Below are positions 8,545-17,974 of a stretch of DNA of 59,036 bases, in pieces. A model generated the notes under the pieces. That model worked only from the letters and a program-made list of their open reading frames with translations, was not told the origin of the DNA and did no database searches. Where the stretch lies: the NCBI RefSeq assembly GCF_001006285.1, contig NZ_LBBT01000137.1, positions 1-59,036 on the forward strand, in the 5' to 3' direction. The DNA is from Paraclostridium benzoelyticum (lineage in GTDB: Bacteria; Bacillota; Clostridia; Peptostreptococcales; Peptostreptococcaceae). The translations under genes and the position numbers were made by a program. The number at the start of each line of letters is the position of its first letter. The stretch's first letter is position 1.

Positions 8545-10458
8545 ATGATTGTTTTGTCGTGCAATAACTTAAATAAAAGTTTTGGAATAGATACTATATT
8601 AGAAAATATTAGCTTCACTGTAAATGAAGGCGATAAGGTTGGTATTATAGGTGTAAATGGAACTGGTAAAACCACTTTATTTAAAGTACTTTCTGGGATT
8701 TATGGATATGATAGCGGAGATATATATCTTGGTAAAGGTGTAGAAATAGGATATCTTGAACAAAATACAAATTTCCAATCAGAAAAAACTATATATGAAG
8801 AGGTTTTAGAGGTTTTTTCTGATTTAATGAATATGGAAAAGTATATAAGAGATTTAGAAATTAAAATAGCTGAAGAAGGTTCTAATCCTGATTCAAAAAT
8901 TTTAGATAAACTGATGAATGAGTATTCTCAAAAACTAGAGCTTTTCTCTGAGCTAAATGGTTATGGCTATAAATCAGAAGTAAAAGGTATTTTGAAAGGT
9001 CTAGGTTTTTCTGATTCTGACATGGAAACTCCAATAAATATATTATCTGGAGGAGAAAAAACAAGAGTCTTACTTTCAAAGTTACTACTAAAAAATCCTT
9101 CACTTCTACTTCTAGATGAGCCAACTAACCACCTTGATTCAGATGCTATAGAATGGTTAGAAGTTTTCTTAAAGCAATATAAAGGAACAGTAATTATCAT
9201 ATCTCATGATAGATATTTCTTAGATCAGGTTGTAAATAGAGTGTTCGAAATTCATAATAAAAGGCTTAAAACATATAATGGAAATTACTCTAAATTCATA
9301 GAATTATCTAAAGTAGAAAAAGAGTTAGAAGTTAAAAGATATGAAGATCAGCAAAAAGAAATTAAAAAACAAGAAGAATCAATTGATAGACTAAAAGCTT
9401 ACGGAAGAGAAAAACATTTAAAAAGAGCTAGAAGTAAAGAAAAAATGCTAGATAAAGTTGATGTATTAGATAAACCTGATGTGTTTAGAAAAAAAGCTAG
9501 CATTCAATTTAGTCCTTCTGTATCTAGTGGTAATGATGTTTTACAAGTAGAAGATCTTTCTATGGGTTATGGTGAAAGAATACTTTTCAAAGATATAAAC
9601 TTCAATATATATAGAGGTGAAAAAGTCGCTTTAATAGGAGCTAACGGAATAGGAAAATCTACTTTATTTAAAATAATAATGAATGAAATAATACCGTTAA
9701 CTGGTACTGCTAAACTTGGTGCAAATGTTTATGTAGACTACTTCCACCAAGAACAAAAAACTCTTAACCTAGATAATACTATTATTGATGAAATTTGGAA
9801 TGATCATCCTAATTTAAACCAAACTACGCTTAGAAACATGTTAGGATCTTTTTTATTTGAAGATGAAGAAGTATTTAAAAAAATATCTACACTAAGCGGT
9901 GGAGAAAGAGCTAGAGTTGCTATATTAAAATTAATTTTATCTAATTCTAACTTTTTATTACTGGACGAGCCTACAAATCACCTTGATATAGACTCTAAAG
10001 AAGTTCTTGAAGAAGCTTTATTAAATTATACAGGAACTTTATTTACAATATCTCATGATAGATATTTCTTAAATACAGTTGTTGATAAAATACTTGTTCT
10101 TGATTCTGATGGAATAACAGAATATCTAGGTAATTATGATTATTATATAGATAAGAAAAAACAAACCATAGAGATGAACGCTATAGAAACAACTGAGGAG
10201 AAAACAAAGACTCAATTAAAAGATGAAAAGCGAAAGGAAAGAGAACAAAGAGAGTTAGAAAAAAAAGCTAGAGTTAAAAGGCAGAGCATAGAAAAGGAAA
10301 TTGAAGAAATAGAAATTGAAATAGAAGAACTTAATGTACTTATGTGCAAAGAAGAAATATATTCTAATCCTGAAAAATCTAAGGAAGTTAGCCAAAACAA
10401 ATCTTCTTTAGAAGATAGATTAAATAATTTATATGAAGAATGGGAACAGCTAATGTAG
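8545..10458 (+). CDS. ABC-F family ATPase (translation factor type)
   Basis: Soluble protein of 637 residues with two ABC domains and no membrane segment. Walker A motifs are GVNGTGKT (36-43) and GANGIGKS; both halves have the LSGGE signature and the LLLDEPTNHLD Walker B typical of ABC-F. A charged linker between the domains (about 245-310) and a long Lys/Glu-rich coiled-coil C-terminus (about 540-637) resemble the Uup/YdiF subgroup rather than target-protecting resistance factors. It would act on the ribosome, but the exact role (stalled-ribosome rescue, assembly or drug protection) cannot be read from sequence. ATG start behind AAAGGAGG, with a near-consensus promoter and a terminator embedded at the stop codon. 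Confidence 0.9.
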   Translation: MIVLSCNNLNKSFGIDTILENISFTVNEGDKVGIIGVNGTGKTTLFKVLSGIYGYDSGDIYLGKGVEIGYLEQNTNFQSEKTIYEEVLEVFSDLMNMEKYIRDLEIKIAEEGSNPDSKILDKLMNEYSQKLELFSELNGYGYKSEVKGILKGLGFSDSDMETPINILSGGEKTRVLLSKLLLKNPSLLLLDEPTNHLDSDAIEWLEVFLKQYKGTVIIISHDRYFLDQVVNRVFEIHNKRLKTYNGNYSKFIELSKVEKELEVKRYEDQQKEIKKQEESIDRLKAYGREKHLKRARSKEKMLDKVDVLDKPDVFRKKASIQFSPSVSSGNDVLQVEDLSMGYGERILFKDINFNIYRGEKVALIGANGIGKSTLFKIIMNEIIPLTGTAKLGANVYVDYFHQEQKTLNLDNTIIDEIWNDHPNLNQTTLRNMLGSFLFEDEEVFKKISTLSGGERARVAILKLILSNSNFLLLDEPTNHLDIDSKEVLEEALLNYTGTLFTISHDRYFLNTVVDKILVLDSDGITEYLGNYDYYIDKKKQTIEMNAIETTEEKTKTQLKDEKRKEREQRELEKKARVKRQSIEKEIEEIEIEIEELNVLMCKEEIYSNPEKSKEVSQNKSSLEDRLNNLYEEWEQLM

Positions 10459-10475
10459 GCTGTTCTTTGTTTTTG
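10444..10475 (+). terminator. Terminator overlapping the ABC-F stop codon
   Basis: A 7-bp stem GAACAGC/GCTGTTC (10444-10450 with 10459-10465) is followed by a T-rich tail. The TAG stop codon falls at the end of the loop, so the terminator is partly coding. Confidence 0.75.
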
Positions 10476-10566
10476 ATAATTCTGAAATTTATATAAGAAA
10501 TTGGTTGATATATATATGCTTTTTATATTAACATAGTATAGATATTAAATTTAAGGGGGTGTCTAA

Positions 10567-11943
10567 TTGACAAATATTTTTAATTTAAATGATGAAAATA
10601 AGAAATTCTATAAATTACTAGTTTCACTTTGTATTCCTATAATAATACAGAATCTTATATCTACATCTGTAAATATTATAGATACAGTTATGATAAGTAG
10701 TTTAGGAGAGGCATCTGTAGCATCAATTGGAGTTGCTAATCAGTACTTCTTCTTATTTAATATGACTTTATCCGGTTTAACAGGAGGCGCTGGTTTATTT
10801 ATATCTCAGTTTTTTGGTAAAAATGATGCTAATAATATAAAAAAGGTTACTGGACTAAATGTTTTACTTGGAATAATATTAGGTTTATTATTTTTTATAC
10901 CAGCTTTTATGTTCCCTAAATTCATAATACATTTTTTCTCTTATGATCCTGAAGTTGTTAAACTTTGTATCCAATATTTTAGTATTATAGCATTTTGTTA
11001 TCCTTTAATAGCTGTTAGTACTGTATTTAGTATGGGATCTAGAAGTGTTAGAAACCCTAAACTAGGAATGGTTTGTAGTGCAGTCGCTCTTGTAAGTAAC
11101 ATTATCTTAAACTACGGTTTAATCTTTGGGAAATTGGGATTGCCTGAATTAGGAGTTCGTGGAGCTGCTATAGCTACTGTAATAGCTAGATTGATAGAGT
11201 TTTCACTTTTAATAGTATATGTATATATCATAAAGAAAGATTATGTTTTAAAATTCAATATTAAAAATTTAAAATCTATAGATAAACAATTTATAAATGC
11301 TTTCTTTGAAAAAAGTACACCTATATTATTAAATGATAGTGGTTGGGCAATAGGTACAGTTTTATATTCTGTTGCTTATGCAAAAGCTGGTACTTCCGCA
11401 ATTGCAGCTAGCCAAATAGCTACTAGTACTGGAAATTTCTTTATTATGACAGCTGTCTGCGTTGCTATAGGAGCATCTATTATGCTAGGTAATGAGCTTG
11501 GTGCTGATAATAAAAAAGTAGCTATTGATTATGCTAAAAAGTTTTCTAAAATAGTTTTTATAGTAGGAACTCTATTTGGTATACTTCTTATACTAAACAT
11601 ACCAACTCTACTTAAAATGTTTAGTGTTTCGGATAATCTAGCTCCTGATATTGTTAAAATATTTGTTATTATGGGATTATTAATGGGTCTGAAATCTTTT
11701 AATACTCTTTTAATTATAGGTATTTTAAGAAGTGGTGGAGATACTAAATATTCTTTATTTTTAGAACTAGGATGTATGTGGTTAGTATCGCTTCCTCTTA
11801 CTTTTATATTTGCAATTAAAGGAGCTCCTATTTATGTGCTTGTCCTTCTTACTTACTCTGAAGAGATTGTTAAGTTTATATTTGGGGTTCCTAGAGCATT
11901 ATCTAAAAAATGGGTTGCTAATATTGTAAAAGAAATTGATTAG
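10567..11943 (+). CDS. MATE family multidrug/sodium efflux transporter
   Basis: 458 residues with about twelve hydrophobic segments and two related halves, as in DinF/NorM-type MATE exporters. Typical features are IPIIIQNLISTSVNIIDTVMISSLG at the start of the first half and the second-half counterpart near STPILLNDSGWAIGTVLYSVAYAKAG. Substrate cannot be deduced. The start is the TTG at 10567, seven bases after AAGGGGG; no ATG occurs before the first membrane segment, so the TTG is well supported. It follows the ABC-F gene by about 110 bases but is separated by that gene's terminator. Its 3' end runs into three successive hairpins (elements B and C and a perfect terminator). Confidence 0.93.
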   Translation: MTNIFNLNDENKKFYKLLVSLCIPIIIQNLISTSVNIIDTVMISSLGEASVASIGVANQYFFLFNMTLSGLTGGAGLFISQFFGKNDANNIKKVTGLNVLLGIILGLLFFIPAFMFPKFIIHFFSYDPEVVKLCIQYFSIIAFCYPLIAVSTVFSMGSRSVRNPKLGMVCSAVALVSNIILNYGLIFGKLGLPELGVRGAAIATVIARLIEFSLLIVYVYIIKKDYVLKFNIKNLKSIDKQFINAFFEKSTPILLNDSGWAIGTVLYSVAYAKAGTSAIAASQIATSTGNFFIMTAVCVAIGASIMLGNELGADNKKVAIDYAKKFSKIVFIVGTLFGILLILNIPTLLKMFSVSDNLAPDIVKIFVIMGLLMGLKSFNTLLIIGILRSGGDTKYSLFLELGCMWLVSLPLTFIFAIKGAPIYVLVLLTYSEEIVKFIFGVPRALSKKWVANIVKEID

Positions 11944-11952
11944 GTAGTGCTC

Positions 11953-12034
11953 GTTGGAAAATATTATTGTTTTATTCGCTGAAAGACCTAAAATCATAGT
12001 CTTTAACGCTACTTCAACAATAATATATTCCAAC
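11953..12034. repeat. Palindromic element B, possible distant member of the hairpin family
   Basis: Outer arms GTTGGAA...TATTATTGTT (11953-11971) pair with 12016-12034 with one mismatch; the apex has an inner stem AAAGAC/GTCTTT flanked by CGCT motifs. The layout, a long variable stem topped by an AAAG/CTTT inner stem, resembles elements A, C and D, but core sequence similarity is weaker. Confidence 0.55.
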
Positions 12035-12047
12035 TTAGATATTTTAA

Positions 12048-12104
12048 AGTAAATAAAAAGGTACTATTATAAAATAATTTTATAATAGTACCTTTTTATT
12101 TACT
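12048..12104. terminator. Strong bidirectional terminator, 27-bp perfect stem
   Basis: Arms 12048-12074 and 12078-12104 are perfect reverse complements with a 3-nt loop, and A-run and T-run flanks lie within the stem. It separates the convergent MATE and GH13 genes. Confidence 0.92.
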
Positions 12105-12109
12105 ATATT

Positions 12110-12187
12110 AAAATGTAATACTATAGGTTTTAACGACCTTTAAAGCATTTTTACGCTTTGGGAGTGAAACCTGTAGTATTACATTTT
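12110..12187. repeat. Palindromic element C of the hairpin family
   Basis: Arms 12110-12130 and 12167-12187 pair over 21 bp with one mismatch. The apical core (12125-12172) reads GTTTTAACGACC, TTTAAAGCATTT, TTACGCTTTG, GGAGTGAAAC in consecutive pieces and aligns closely with element A's core. It lies 23 bases from the 3' end of the GH13 gene. Confidence 0.85.
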
Positions 12188-12209
12188 TCATTTTAGCTTA
12201 AATAAAAAA

Positions 12210-14048
12210 TTAATTTGAATTTTTTTCTAATTTAACTAACTTATGTGATTTAGGCTCTAGTTTAAATTCAACATTATCATAATTTACCTGGATAAGCCCA
12301 TCAACTAGATTTGTATATTTACTATTAAGACATTCTTTCATATCTATTTTTATAACTTCTTCTCGTTCTGACCTATTTACTAAAACTAAAATATTATCAT
12401 CATTTATATCTTCAATATATCTTATATATCCAAATACATTAGGATTTTCTAATTCTAAAAATTTAGTTTCTCCACGAGTTAACACTTTACTTTTGTTTCT
12501 ATCCTTAATAATATTTTTATAGAAATTTAAAATTTCTTTATCTTCATTTTTCCATGGATAAGTTCTTCTATTATCTGGATCTGTTTCACCTAAAAGTCCT
12601 GCTTCATCACCATAATATATATATGGCACTCCTTCAAAAGTCATTTGTATAGCAACCGCTAATTTAAGAAGTTCTTTATCTTCATTTAACTCTGTAAGTA
12701 TTCTTCTTGTATCATGTGTACCTAATATATTTAAATTAGATTTAAAAGATTCTTTTGGGTAATTTTCTTTTATAGTCATAAGGCTATTGTATACATCATT
12801 TGAATCAATTTTATAATTTAAAAAATCTACAAATATATTCTTAAACACATACCCTGTAACCCCATTTAGTTGGTTACCTAAAAGATATTTTCTTCTTTCA
12901 TCATAACTAATTTTATTAGATGCATCTTCCCAAACTTCACCTACAAGAATAGATTCTTTATCTAGTTTTAAAGTCTCACTCCTTAACTCCTCTATAAATT
13001 TAGAAGGTAATTCATCAGCTACATCAAGTCTCCAACCTTTAACTCCATATCCCATCCATTTTTTTATTACACTGTTATCACCTTTTATAATATAGTCAAT
13101 ATATGAAGTTTCAGTCTCGTTGACATTTGGTAAAGATTTAACTCCCCACCAACAATCATATTTTTGCGGGTAGTTGTCAAATTTGTACCAAGAGCTATAC
13201 GGTGAATCTTGTGATTGATATGCACCTATGGAATCGTAATTTCCATACTTATTAAAATATAAGCTATCATCTCCTGTATGACTAAATACACCATCTAGAA
13301 TAATATTTATTCCCTTTTTATTTGCTTCATTTATTAACTCTTTAAATATTTCTTCATTCCCAAACATTGGATCAATATTTTTATAGTCTCCTGTATCATA
13401 CTTGTGGTTACTCTGTGATTCAAATATAGGGCTTAAGTATATTATGCTAACCCCTAAATTTTTCAAATAACTTAATTTACTTATTATCCCTTTTAGATTT
13501 CCTCCATGAAAGTCCCATCTAATTATTTCATTTTCACTATTTTTTATATACATAGGAGTATCTTCCCAATTTGCATATATAAAACTATTCTTTTTAGGGT
13601 TATTTATTTTACCACTTTTATTAAATCTATCTACAAATATATGGTATAAAACCCCCTCTTTAAACCAATCTGGAGATTTAGCATTCTTACTAACTGTAAT
13701 TTGATACTTACTTAAACTATCAATATCAAAATTTTCTTCGCATATACCATTTCTTTTACTCTTGCCATAGTACTTTAATTCGTTATTTCCATTTATACTT
13801 TCTATCGTTTTAAAAAAGTAAAAATAAACATCTGCTTGTTTAAATTCATATTTATCTATGTTAAACATACAATCGGATGCTTTTGTCATTTTTATTTCTT
13901 CTAAATTTTTTCCATCTCTTTCTATAATTAAATATACTTCTTTTACATTTTCTGTAGCTTTTACACTTAAACTTAATTTTTCTCCTAATTCCAAAGCTCC
14001 GAAAGGCTTTTTATAACTTTCTAACCAAGAATTATATGTTATACTCAT
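12210..14048 (-). CDS. GH13 alpha-glycosidase (neopullulanase/amylopullulanase-like)
   Basis: Last gene of the glycogen operon, 612 residues. An N-terminal beta-sandwich-like domain (about 1-120) precedes the (beta/alpha)8 barrel that begins PDWFKEGVLYHIFVDRF. Barrel motifs include DGVFSHTGD, the catalytic nucleophile in GWRLDVADELP, the acid/base Glu in LVGEVWEDA and the stabilising Asp in LGTHDTRR. This resembles GH13 enzymes that cleave alpha-1,4 and often alpha-1,6 bonds, so it probably handles the branched limit dextrin left by the phosphorylase, in place of a classical debranching enzyme. No signal peptide, consistent with cytoplasmic glycogen turnover. ATG start behind GGGAG, 32 nt after glgP. 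Exact specificity is uncertain. Confidence 0.9.
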   Translation of the reverse strand: MSITYNSWLESYKKPFGALELGEKLSLSVKATENVKEVYLIIERDGKNLEEIKMTKASDCMFNIDKYEFKQADVYFYFFKTIESINGNNELKYYGKSKRNGICEENFDIDSLSKYQITVSKNAKSPDWFKEGVLYHIFVDRFNKSGKINNPKKNSFIYANWEDTPMYIKNSENEIIRWDFHGGNLKGIISKLSYLKNLGVSIIYLSPIFESQSNHKYDTGDYKNIDPMFGNEEIFKELINEANKKGINIILDGVFSHTGDDSLYFNKYGNYDSIGAYQSQDSPYSSWYKFDNYPQKYDCWWGVKSLPNVNETETSYIDYIIKGDNSVIKKWMGYGVKGWRLDVADELPSKFIEELRSETLKLDKESILVGEVWEDASNKISYDERRKYLLGNQLNGVTGYVFKNIFVDFLNYKIDSNDVYNSLMTIKENYPKESFKSNLNILGTHDTRRILTELNEDKELLKLAVAIQMTFEGVPYIYYGDEAGLLGETDPDNRRTYPWKNEDKEILNFYKNIIKDRNKSKVLTRGETKFLELENPNVFGYIRYIEDINDDNILVLVNRSEREEVIKIDMKECLNSKYTNLVDGLIQVNYDNVEFKLEPKSHKLVKLEKNSN

Positions 14049-14080
14049 TTTGATCTCCCACCTTTTATCTTTTGAACTGT

Positions 14081-16501
14081 TTATTTTTTATACCATATAT
14101 CCTTAGCATATTCATTTATAGTTCTATCACTCGAAAATATTCCTGAATTTGCTATATTTGTTAAAGAAATTGAATTCCACTTATATCTATCTTTATATAA
14201 ATTATTAATTTTTTTCTGTGCTTCTATATAGTTCTCAAAGTCTCTTAATACAAAAAATTCATCATTATAGGTTATTAAAGAATTATATATTTCTCTACCT
14301 TCTTCACCTATATTTGGTATGAATCCATTAACTAAATCATCCACAACCCTCTTTATATAGAAATTATTAGAATAAATATCTGCTGCTGAATATCCTCCAA
14401 ACTTATTGTATTCTAGCACTTGATTTGCTGATAATCCAAAAATTATTATATTTTCATCGCCTACTTGTTCATGTATTTCTATATTTGCTCCATCTAAAGT
14501 CGCTAAAGTTATAGCTCCATTCATCATAAATTTCATATTACTAGTTCCTGAAGCTTCCTTTGTAGTTGTTGATATTTGTTCACTTACATTTGCAGCCGGT
14601 ATTATTTTTTCTGCTAATGAAACCCCGTAATTTTCTATAAATACTACTTTTAATTTTTCATTAACTCTTTTATCATTATTAATTTTTTGAGCTAATTCAT
14701 TTATAAATTTAATAACGCATTTGGCAAAGTAGTATCCAGGAGCAGCCTTTGCTCCAAATATAAATGTTCTTGGCTTTATGTCTAGGTTTGGATTATCTAA
14801 TAATTCATGATATAAATGAAGTATGTGAAGTGCGTTCATAAGTTGTCGTTTGTATGCGTGTAGCCTTTTTATTTGTATATCAAATATAGAATTTGGATCT
14901 ATTGATATATTATTTCTTTCTTTTATAATTTTTGATAAGCTTAGCTTATTGTTATATTTTATTTTTTCTAGTTCCTGTAATACATCTTTTTCATTCTTAT
15001 ATTTTTCAAGTTGCTTTAGTTTCATAGTGTCCTTTTCCCAGTCACTACCTATAAGAGTAGTTATTAAACTAGATAGCTGAGGGTTTGATAACATTAGCCA
15101 TCTTCTATGAGCAATTCCATTTGTTTTGTTATTAAATTTATATGGCTCATCCTCATAAAATTCTTTTAATACTTCTTTTTTCAAAATTTTAGTATGAAGG
15201 TCTGCAACTCCATTTACACTGCTACTTCCAACTATACTTAAATTAGCCATATTTACATTATTATTATAAATAATAGCCATCTTATTTATTTTTTGAATGT
15301 CATTTGAATATTTACTTCTTAACTTATTTAAATATCTTTTATTTATTTCTTCTATAATCATATAAATTCTTGGAAGTAATTCTTTTATCATTGATATTTG
15401 CCATTTTTCCATAGCTTCTGTCATTATGGTGTGATTCGTATATGAAGTGCATTTTTTTGTAATTTCCCAAGCCTCATCCCATCCAAGAGCTTCTTCATCC
15501 ATAAGTATTCTCATTAATTCAGGTATACATAATGATGGATGAGTATCATTTATATGAATAGCTATTTTTTCATTTAACTTATTAATATTGATTTTATTTT
15601 TTTTACACTTCCTTAATATATCCTGTAATCCTGCACTAACTAAAAAATACTCCTGTTTTAATCTTAGTATTTTACCTGCATCGTTAGAATCATTTGGATA
15701 TAATACTTGTGATATCTCGTCTACGTAATATCTATATTGGAGTGCATCATGATAGCTACCATAGCTGTTTTTTGAATCTTTTAGTATTGGTTCAAAATCT
15801 TTTCTAGGTATGTCTGATTTAAATAGCCTCAATGTATTTATATACTGATTTTCATACCCTATAATAGGTATATCATAAGGTAGGGCCATTACAGGTATAT
15901 AGTTTTTATGAATAGCCTTTAGCTTTCCATTATTACTTACAAGTTCTACTTCTCCTCCAAATTTAACGATAACCGCTTTATTTGGTCTTACAGTTTCCCA
16001 AATATAGGATTCTTCTTTTAGCCAATTATCAGGGACCTCAACTTGGTGACCATTTACAAACTTTTGTTCAAATAATCCATATTCATATCTAATCCCATAA
16101 CCATGTCCACTTATTTTAGTAGATGCCATCGAATCTAGAAAGCATGCAGCCAATCTCCCTAATCCACCATTTCCTAATGCAGGATCAGATTCTGCATCTA
16201 TTAAATCATCTAGATTTATGTTCATAGTAGCTAATATAGATTTTACTTCTTCCATTACTCCTAAGTTTAAAAGATTTGACTGCAGCTGTCTTCCTAATAA
16301 AAACTCTATGCAAAAATAGTAAACTTCCTTTTCCTCTTTTAATCTATTCTCTTTCCATATATTTGCTATTTTAGATTTAAGAACAGTTACTAATGTATTT
16401 AGTAACTGCTCATTGTTAGCTTCTTCAATACTTTGTTTATATAAAAAATCCATTTGATTTTTAAATTCTAGCTTAAATTCCTCCCTATTTATGAGAGTCA
16501 A
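14081..16501 (-). CDS. glgP: Glycogen phosphorylase
   Basis: Releases glucose-1-phosphate from glycogen chain ends; PLP dependent. Conserved landmarks are LGNGGLGRLAACFLDS, the phosphate/PLP region with EASGTSNMKFMMNGAITLATLDGANIEI (the PLP lysine is in SNMKF), and RIHAYKRQ-like KRLHAYKRQLMN. I place the start at the TTG at 16501, giving 806 residues: AAGGAG sits eight or nine bases upstream inside the last codons of glgA, and only two bases separate the glgA stop from this TTG. A longer reading from a TTG at 16522 lacks a ribosome binding site at proper spacing. Fifth gene of the operon. Confidence 0.95.
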   Translation of the reverse strand: MTLINREEFKLEFKNQMDFLYKQSIEEANNEQLLNTLVTVLKSKIANIWKENRLKEEKEVYYFCIEFLLGRQLQSNLLNLGVMEEVKSILATMNINLDDLIDAESDPALGNGGLGRLAACFLDSMASTKISGHGYGIRYEYGLFEQKFVNGHQVEVPDNWLKEESYIWETVRPNKAVIVKFGGEVELVSNNGKLKAIHKNYIPVMALPYDIPIIGYENQYINTLRLFKSDIPRKDFEPILKDSKNSYGSYHDALQYRYYVDEISQVLYPNDSNDAGKILRLKQEYFLVSAGLQDILRKCKKNKININKLNEKIAIHINDTHPSLCIPELMRILMDEEALGWDEAWEITKKCTSYTNHTIMTEAMEKWQISMIKELLPRIYMIIEEINKRYLNKLRSKYSNDIQKINKMAIIYNNNVNMANLSIVGSSSVNGVADLHTKILKKEVLKEFYEDEPYKFNNKTNGIAHRRWLMLSNPQLSSLITTLIGSDWEKDTMKLKQLEKYKNEKDVLQELEKIKYNNKLSLSKIIKERNNISIDPNSIFDIQIKRLHAYKRQLMNALHILHLYHELLDNPNLDIKPRTFIFGAKAAPGYYFAKCVIKFINELAQKINNDKRVNEKLKVVFIENYGVSLAEKIIPAANVSEQISTTTKEASGTSNMKFMMNGAITLATLDGANIEIHEQVGDENIIIFGLSANQVLEYNKFGGYSAADIYSNNFYIKRVVDDLVNGFIPNIGEEGREIYNSLITYNDEFFVLRDFENYIEAQKKINNLYKDRYKWNSISLTNIANSGIFSSDRTINEYAKDIWYKK

Positions 16502-16503
16502 TA

Positions 16504-17961
16504 TTACCAACTCCTTTGCCAAACTATTTCATTATACGTTTTTATATATTCATTTGCGGACTTAGCCCAACTACTATCAGTACTCATAGCACTTTTAACT
16601 ATTTTAAACCATGACTTTTTATCATTTTTATAAATATCTATTGCACTTTTAATACAGTAAAACATTTCATGTGCATTATAATTTGCAAAACTAAATCCAT
16701 TTCCTTCTCCTGTATATTTATTGAAAGGTTTTACAGTATCTTTTAATCCTCCTGTTTCTCTTACTATAGGTATCGATCCATATCTCATTGCTATCATCTG
16801 ACCAATTCCACAAGGCTCAAATAAAGATGGCATTAAAAACATATCTGATGATGCATAAATTTGTTGCGCAAGTGCAGCATCAAATGTTAATATAGCTGCT
16901 ACTTTGTTTGGATATTTACCTGAATAGTAATTTAACATAGATTGATATTGTTCATCTCCAGTACCTAAAACCACTAATTGTAAATTTTCTCCTACTATTT
17001 CTGGCATCATATATGATATTAAGTCCAATCCTTTTTGAGATACAAGTCTAGAAACTATACCTATCATAGGAATATCTGGATTAACTTCTAATCCAAGAAT
17101 TTTTTGTAATTCTAATTTGTTTTTAACTTTATCACCTATTGAATTTATATTATAATTGCATACTATATTTTTATCTGTCTCAGGATTATTTATTTCATAA
17201 TCAATTCCATTTACAATTCCCTTTAACTTATGTGAGTTAGATTTGATCAATCCATCTAAACTTTCTCCATAAAACTTTGTTTGTATTTCATTAGCATAAG
17301 TAGGACTTACTGTGCTTACTTTATCCGAATATACTATTCCGGATTTCATAAAGTTGATACCACCATAATACTCTATATGTCCATCGTCTAAATAATGTCT
17401 TGGTATAGATAACACATCTTCTATATTTTTATTTGAAAATACACCTTGGTATTGAAGATTGTGTATAGTATATATAGTTTTTATTTCAGAATATCTTTCA
17501 TCCTGACTATAATTTTCTTTTAAAAATAATGGTATCATACCAGTGTGCCAATCATTTAAATTTATTACATCTGGGAAAAAATCTATTCTTTTTAAAGATT
17601 CTAGTACCGCATTACTAAAGAAAGTAAATCTTTCTACATCATCGTCATATCCATATAAATACGCATATTCACCATCTCTCTTGAAGTAGAATTCATTATC
17701 TATAAAGTAAAATTTAACTCCATCTAGCTCTAGTTCCATTAATCCACAATATTGATTTCTCCATGCTACGTTTACATTGAATACTGCTACTGTTTTCATT
17801 TGATCTTTTAAATATTTAGGAATATTGACATACTTGGGCATTATAACCCTTATATCCACTCCTTCTCTTTTTAAAGCCTTTGGAAGCGCATAAGAAACAT
17901 CTCCTAATCCCCCAGTCTTTACAAAAGGCCAACACTCTGCCGTTACAAAAAGAACTTTCAA
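16504..17961 (-). CDS. glgA: Glycogen synthase (ADP-glucose type, GT5)
   Basis: Transfers glucose from ADP-glucose to growing alpha-1,4-glucan. The N-terminal substrate loop KTGGLGDV (15-22), the middle NLNDWHTGMIPLFL, and the C-terminal GT-B half with SRLVSQKGLDL and SLFEPCGIGQMIAMRYGSIPIVRETGGLKDTV identify the bacterial enzyme. Length of 485 residues is typical. The start is TTG (17959-17961) behind GAGGGGG; the next ATG lies well inside the conserved fold. 13 nt follow the glgD stop and the gene practically abuts glgP, so the genes are co-transcribed. Confidence 0.96.
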   Translation of the reverse strand: MKVLFVTAECWPFVKTGGLGDVSYALPKALKREGVDIRVIMPKYVNIPKYLKDQMKTVAVFNVNVAWRNQYCGLMELELDGVKFYFIDNEFYFKRDGEYAYLYGYDDDVERFTFFSNAVLESLKRIDFFPDVINLNDWHTGMIPLFLKENYSQDERYSEIKTIYTIHNLQYQGVFSNKNIEDVLSIPRHYLDDGHIEYYGGINFMKSGIVYSDKVSTVSPTYANEIQTKFYGESLDGLIKSNSHKLKGIVNGIDYEINNPETDKNIVCNYNINSIGDKVKNKLELQKILGLEVNPDIPMIGIVSRLVSQKGLDLISYMMPEIVGENLQLVVLGTGDEQYQSMLNYYSGKYPNKVAAILTFDAALAQQIYASSDMFLMPSLFEPCGIGQMIAMRYGSIPIVRETGGLKDTVKPFNKYTGEGNGFSFANYNAHEMFYCIKSAIDIYKNDKKSWFKIVKSAMSTDSSWAKSANEYIKTYNEIVWQRSW

Positions 17962-17974
17962 AACTTATCCCCCT

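Noticed and set aside
16502..16522. Longer glgP start at 16522
   Set aside because: It would overlap glgA by 19 bases with no ribosome binding site at proper distance; the TTG at 16501 has AAGGAG at good spacing.
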